DNA from: JAAELZ01 sp965223465
Lineage (GTDB): Bacteria > Pseudomonadota > Gammaproteobacteria > Arenicellales > Poriferihabitantaceae
Length of the DNA stretch: 64,000 nt
Assembly (NCBI GenBank): GCA_965223465.1
Contig: OZ245025.1
Coordinates: 1,736,001 to 1,800,000, forward strand
Direction: 5' to 3'
Part shown: positions 62,305-64,000 of the stretch, piece after piece
Position numbering within the stretch: the first letter of the stretch is position 1
Layout: the number at the start of each line of letters is the position of its first letter
Made by a program: the position numbers and the translations under genes
Notes under the pieces: generated by a model
Database searches by the model: none
The model's input: only the letters and a program-made list of their open reading frames with translations
Told to the model about the DNA's origin: nothing

Positions 62305-63162
62305 CTATTTCTCACTATCCACTAGACCACGGATAAACAGTTTTTGCATTGAAATCACAATAATCACCGGCGGGATCATTGCCAGGATGGATGTCGCCAT
62401 GATCGTCGGCCAATGAGCGAAGTCGTCCCCGGTGGGGAACATCTGTTTGATACCCATGACAATGGTGTTCATCTCGGGGTCGGTGGTGATCAGCAGCGGC
62501 CAAAGATACTGATTCCAGCCATAGATAAAAAGAATCACGAACAGAGCTGCCACATTGGTGCGGCTCATCGGTACGACGATATCGAAGAAGAACCGCATCG
62601 GTCGCGCGCCGTCTACTCGTGCAGCCTCGGCCAATTCATCGGGAATGGTCAAAAAGAATTGACGGAACAGGAACGTTGCGGTGGCCGATGCGATGAGTGG
62701 GAATATTAAACCCGAATAACTGTTGAGCATACCAAACCCGGCCACCACTTCGAATGTTGGCACAATCCGCACTTCTACTGGCAGCATCAGTGTCAGAAAA
62801 ATCATCCAGAAGAACATCGACCGGCCGGGGAACTTGAAATAGACGATGGCAAAGGCTGAAAGCAGTGAAATAATAATCTTACCGACCGCAATACCGATGG
62901 CCATGACCAGGCTGTTAAACAGCATCTTTGCCACCGGCACGTTGACACCAGAAAACAGCGCGTTCTTGTAGTTGATCAAGAACTGATCACCCGGCCAGAC
63001 AGGCATTGGGGGGCGGATGATCTCGGGTTGGGTGACAGTTGAGGCGACGAACGCCAGCCAGATCGGAAAAAAGATCACTAGCACACCGAGCACCATGAAA
63101 ACATGCGTCAGCCATAGACTAGCGCCGCGCTTTTCCACCATGCCATGTATTTCGTTTGCCAT
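62305..63162 (-). CDS. ugpE: sn-glycerol-3-phosphate-type ABC permease
   Basis: A 285-residue inner-membrane permease with six helices and the EAA loop ELAEAARVDGARPMRFFFDIVVP near residue 190, which contacts the ATPase. WPLLITTDPEMNTI near 238 and the length match UgpE. It overlaps ugpA by one base. The operon would import glycerol 3-phosphate or its diesters. Confidence 0.92.
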   Translation of the reverse strand: MANEIHGMVEKRGASLWLTHVFMVLGVLVIFFPIWLAFVASTVTQPEIIRPPMPVWPGDQFLINYKNALFSGVNVPVAKMLFNSLVMAIGIAVGKIIISLLSAFAIVYFKFPGRSMFFWMIFLTLMLPVEVRIVPTFEVVAGFGMLNSYSGLIFPLIASATATFLFRQFFLTIPDELAEAARVDGARPMRFFFDIVVPMSRTNVAALFVILFIYGWNQYLWPLLITTDPEMNTIVMGIKQMFPTGDDFAHWPTIMATSILAMIPPVIIVISMQKLFIRGLVDSEK

Positions 63163-64000
63163 CAGTAATGTACCCGTTTTTCGATAAATTTAAACTGAAT
63201 GACGGTCAACAACCCAACCACGATTAAAAGGATGACGGATTGGGCGGATGAAGAACCTAGATCTTGCCCCACAAAGCCATCGGAAAACACCTTATACACC
63301 AGGATCGTCGTGGTCTGTTGCGGCCCACCCGCGGTAATCGTGTGGATAACACCGAAGGTCTCAAAAAAGGCGTAGACAATATTGACCACCAGCAGAAAAA
63401 ATGTGGTGGGTGATAATAGCGGCAGAATAATAGTAAAGAATCGCCGCCAGAAATGTGCACCATCGATGGCAGCCGCTTCAATCACCGAACGTGGTACCGA
63501 CTGAAGCGCAGCAAAGAAAAACAGGAAGTTATAGCTGATCCGTCCCCAGGCGGAAGCCACCACCACTAGGCCCATCGCTTCGCCCCCGTTCAGGACATGG
63601 TTCCAGTCATAACCCAGCTGACCGAGATACCATGACACCACACCCACGCGCGTGTTGAACATGAACAACCACAGCACACCGGCAACCGCGGGCGCTACCG
63701 CATAGGGCCAAATCAGCATGGTTCGATATACTCCTGAACCTTTAATCAAGCGATCTGCAAGGACTGCGAGAAAAAGCGCGGGGATCATCGAACATAAGGT
63801 GACAAGGATCGAGAATATCGCTGTCGTGGCGAAAGAGGCACGATAGAACTTGTCACTTAGCAGGAATTCGAAATTTCCCAGCCCGACAAACTGCGAGGAT
63901 AGGCCGAATGGGTCGGGGATGAACAGCGATTGCCAGATCGCTTGCCCAGCCGGATAGAAAAAGAATACTGCCGAGATGATGACCTGCGGTGCGATCAACA
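63162..64000 (-). CDS. ugpA: sn-glycerol-3-phosphate-type ABC permease (5' end outside window)
   Basis: About 278 residues of a permease with six helices, starting inside the protein. The EAA loop is VIEAAAIDGAHFWRRFFTIILP, and the end is FIEKRVHY, a UgpA-type C-terminus. The frame is open to the edge; a TTG near 63998 is probably internal, as UgpA proteins usually have about 295 residues. The substrate-binding protein gene ugpB should lie upstream. Confidence 0.88.
   Translation of the reverse strand, partial: LIAPQVIISAVFFFYPAGQAIWQSLFIPDPFGLSSQFVGLGNFEFLLSDKFYRASFATTAIFSILVTLCSMIPALFLAVLADRLIKGSGVYRTMLIWPYAVAPAVAGVLWLFMFNTRVGVVSWYLGQLGYDWNHVLNGGEAMGLVVVASAWGRISYNFLFFFAALQSVPRSVIEAAAIDGAHFWRRFFTIILPLLSPTTFFLLVVNIVYAFFETFGVIHTITAGGPQQTTTILVYKVFSDGFVGQDLGSSSAQSVILLIVVGLLTVIQFKFIEKRVHY

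Overview
The window looks like chromosomal DNA of a free-living gammaproteobacterium of moderate G+C. Support comes from the gene set and its order: mrcB, parE, xseB-ispA-dxs-folE2, sthA, apaG, cysG, mltD, rimI, leuA, a DsrC-family protein, a CbbR-type regulator and an LbtU-like porin. I cannot name the species. No rRNA, tRNA, CRISPR array or phage was seen.

Layout. 1-4652 (minus): a split Mrp-type Na+/H+ antiporter operon (E, F, G, an MrpA-C-terminal-like subunit, B, C, D, and a second D/NuoL-like subunit cut by the window edge). 4964-5131: a tiny zinc-ribbon ORF. 5.2-9.0 kb (minus): a 2-hydroxyacid dehydrogenase, PBP1b and a DUF2007 protein. 9.2-13.3 kb (plus): a membrane-embedded alpha/beta hydrolase, a CbbR-like regulator and an exported SCP2-like protein. 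13458-14432: a complete IS982-family element with a perfect 8-bp target duplication. 14.5-20.3 kb: a frameshifted PGPGW-type membrane gene, a PepSY protein, DAHP synthase, a MATCAP-like peptidase and parE. 20.5-24.5 kb: xseB-ispA-dxs-folE2. 24.7-28.4 kb: a MacAB-like export operon and a lipoprotein. 28.4-34 kb: housekeeping genes (ABC-F, CoxG-like, moeB, sthA, apaG, cobO). 34.1-38.7 kb: an apparent sensory module made of an outer-membrane porin, an OmpR-type regulator, a histidine kinase and an acidic secreted protein. The two intergenic regions of this module share the palindrome TTACC-N4-GGTAA. 39-53.8 kb: Sel1 protein, cysG, ppk2, FAD oxidase, DUF2868/DUF3482 GTPase pair, lipase, acyltransferase, a DsrC homologue without cysteines, pdxH, alaC, mltD, rimI and a family-4 UDG.

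53.8-61.3 kb is the most unusual part. leuA is preceded by a 37-codon leader ORF with 12 leucine codons and a hairpin. About 2.4 kb away lies a decayed second copy of this leader, still joined to the first ~21 codons of a dead leuA copy. Further on is a 34-codon relic of the 3' end of ugpC. The class I aldolase gene between them carries a frameshift. The segment therefore looks like a scar of duplication and deletion. The window ends in a glycerol-3-phosphate-type ABC transporter (ugpC, ugpE, partial ugpA) that looks richer in G+C than its surroundings.
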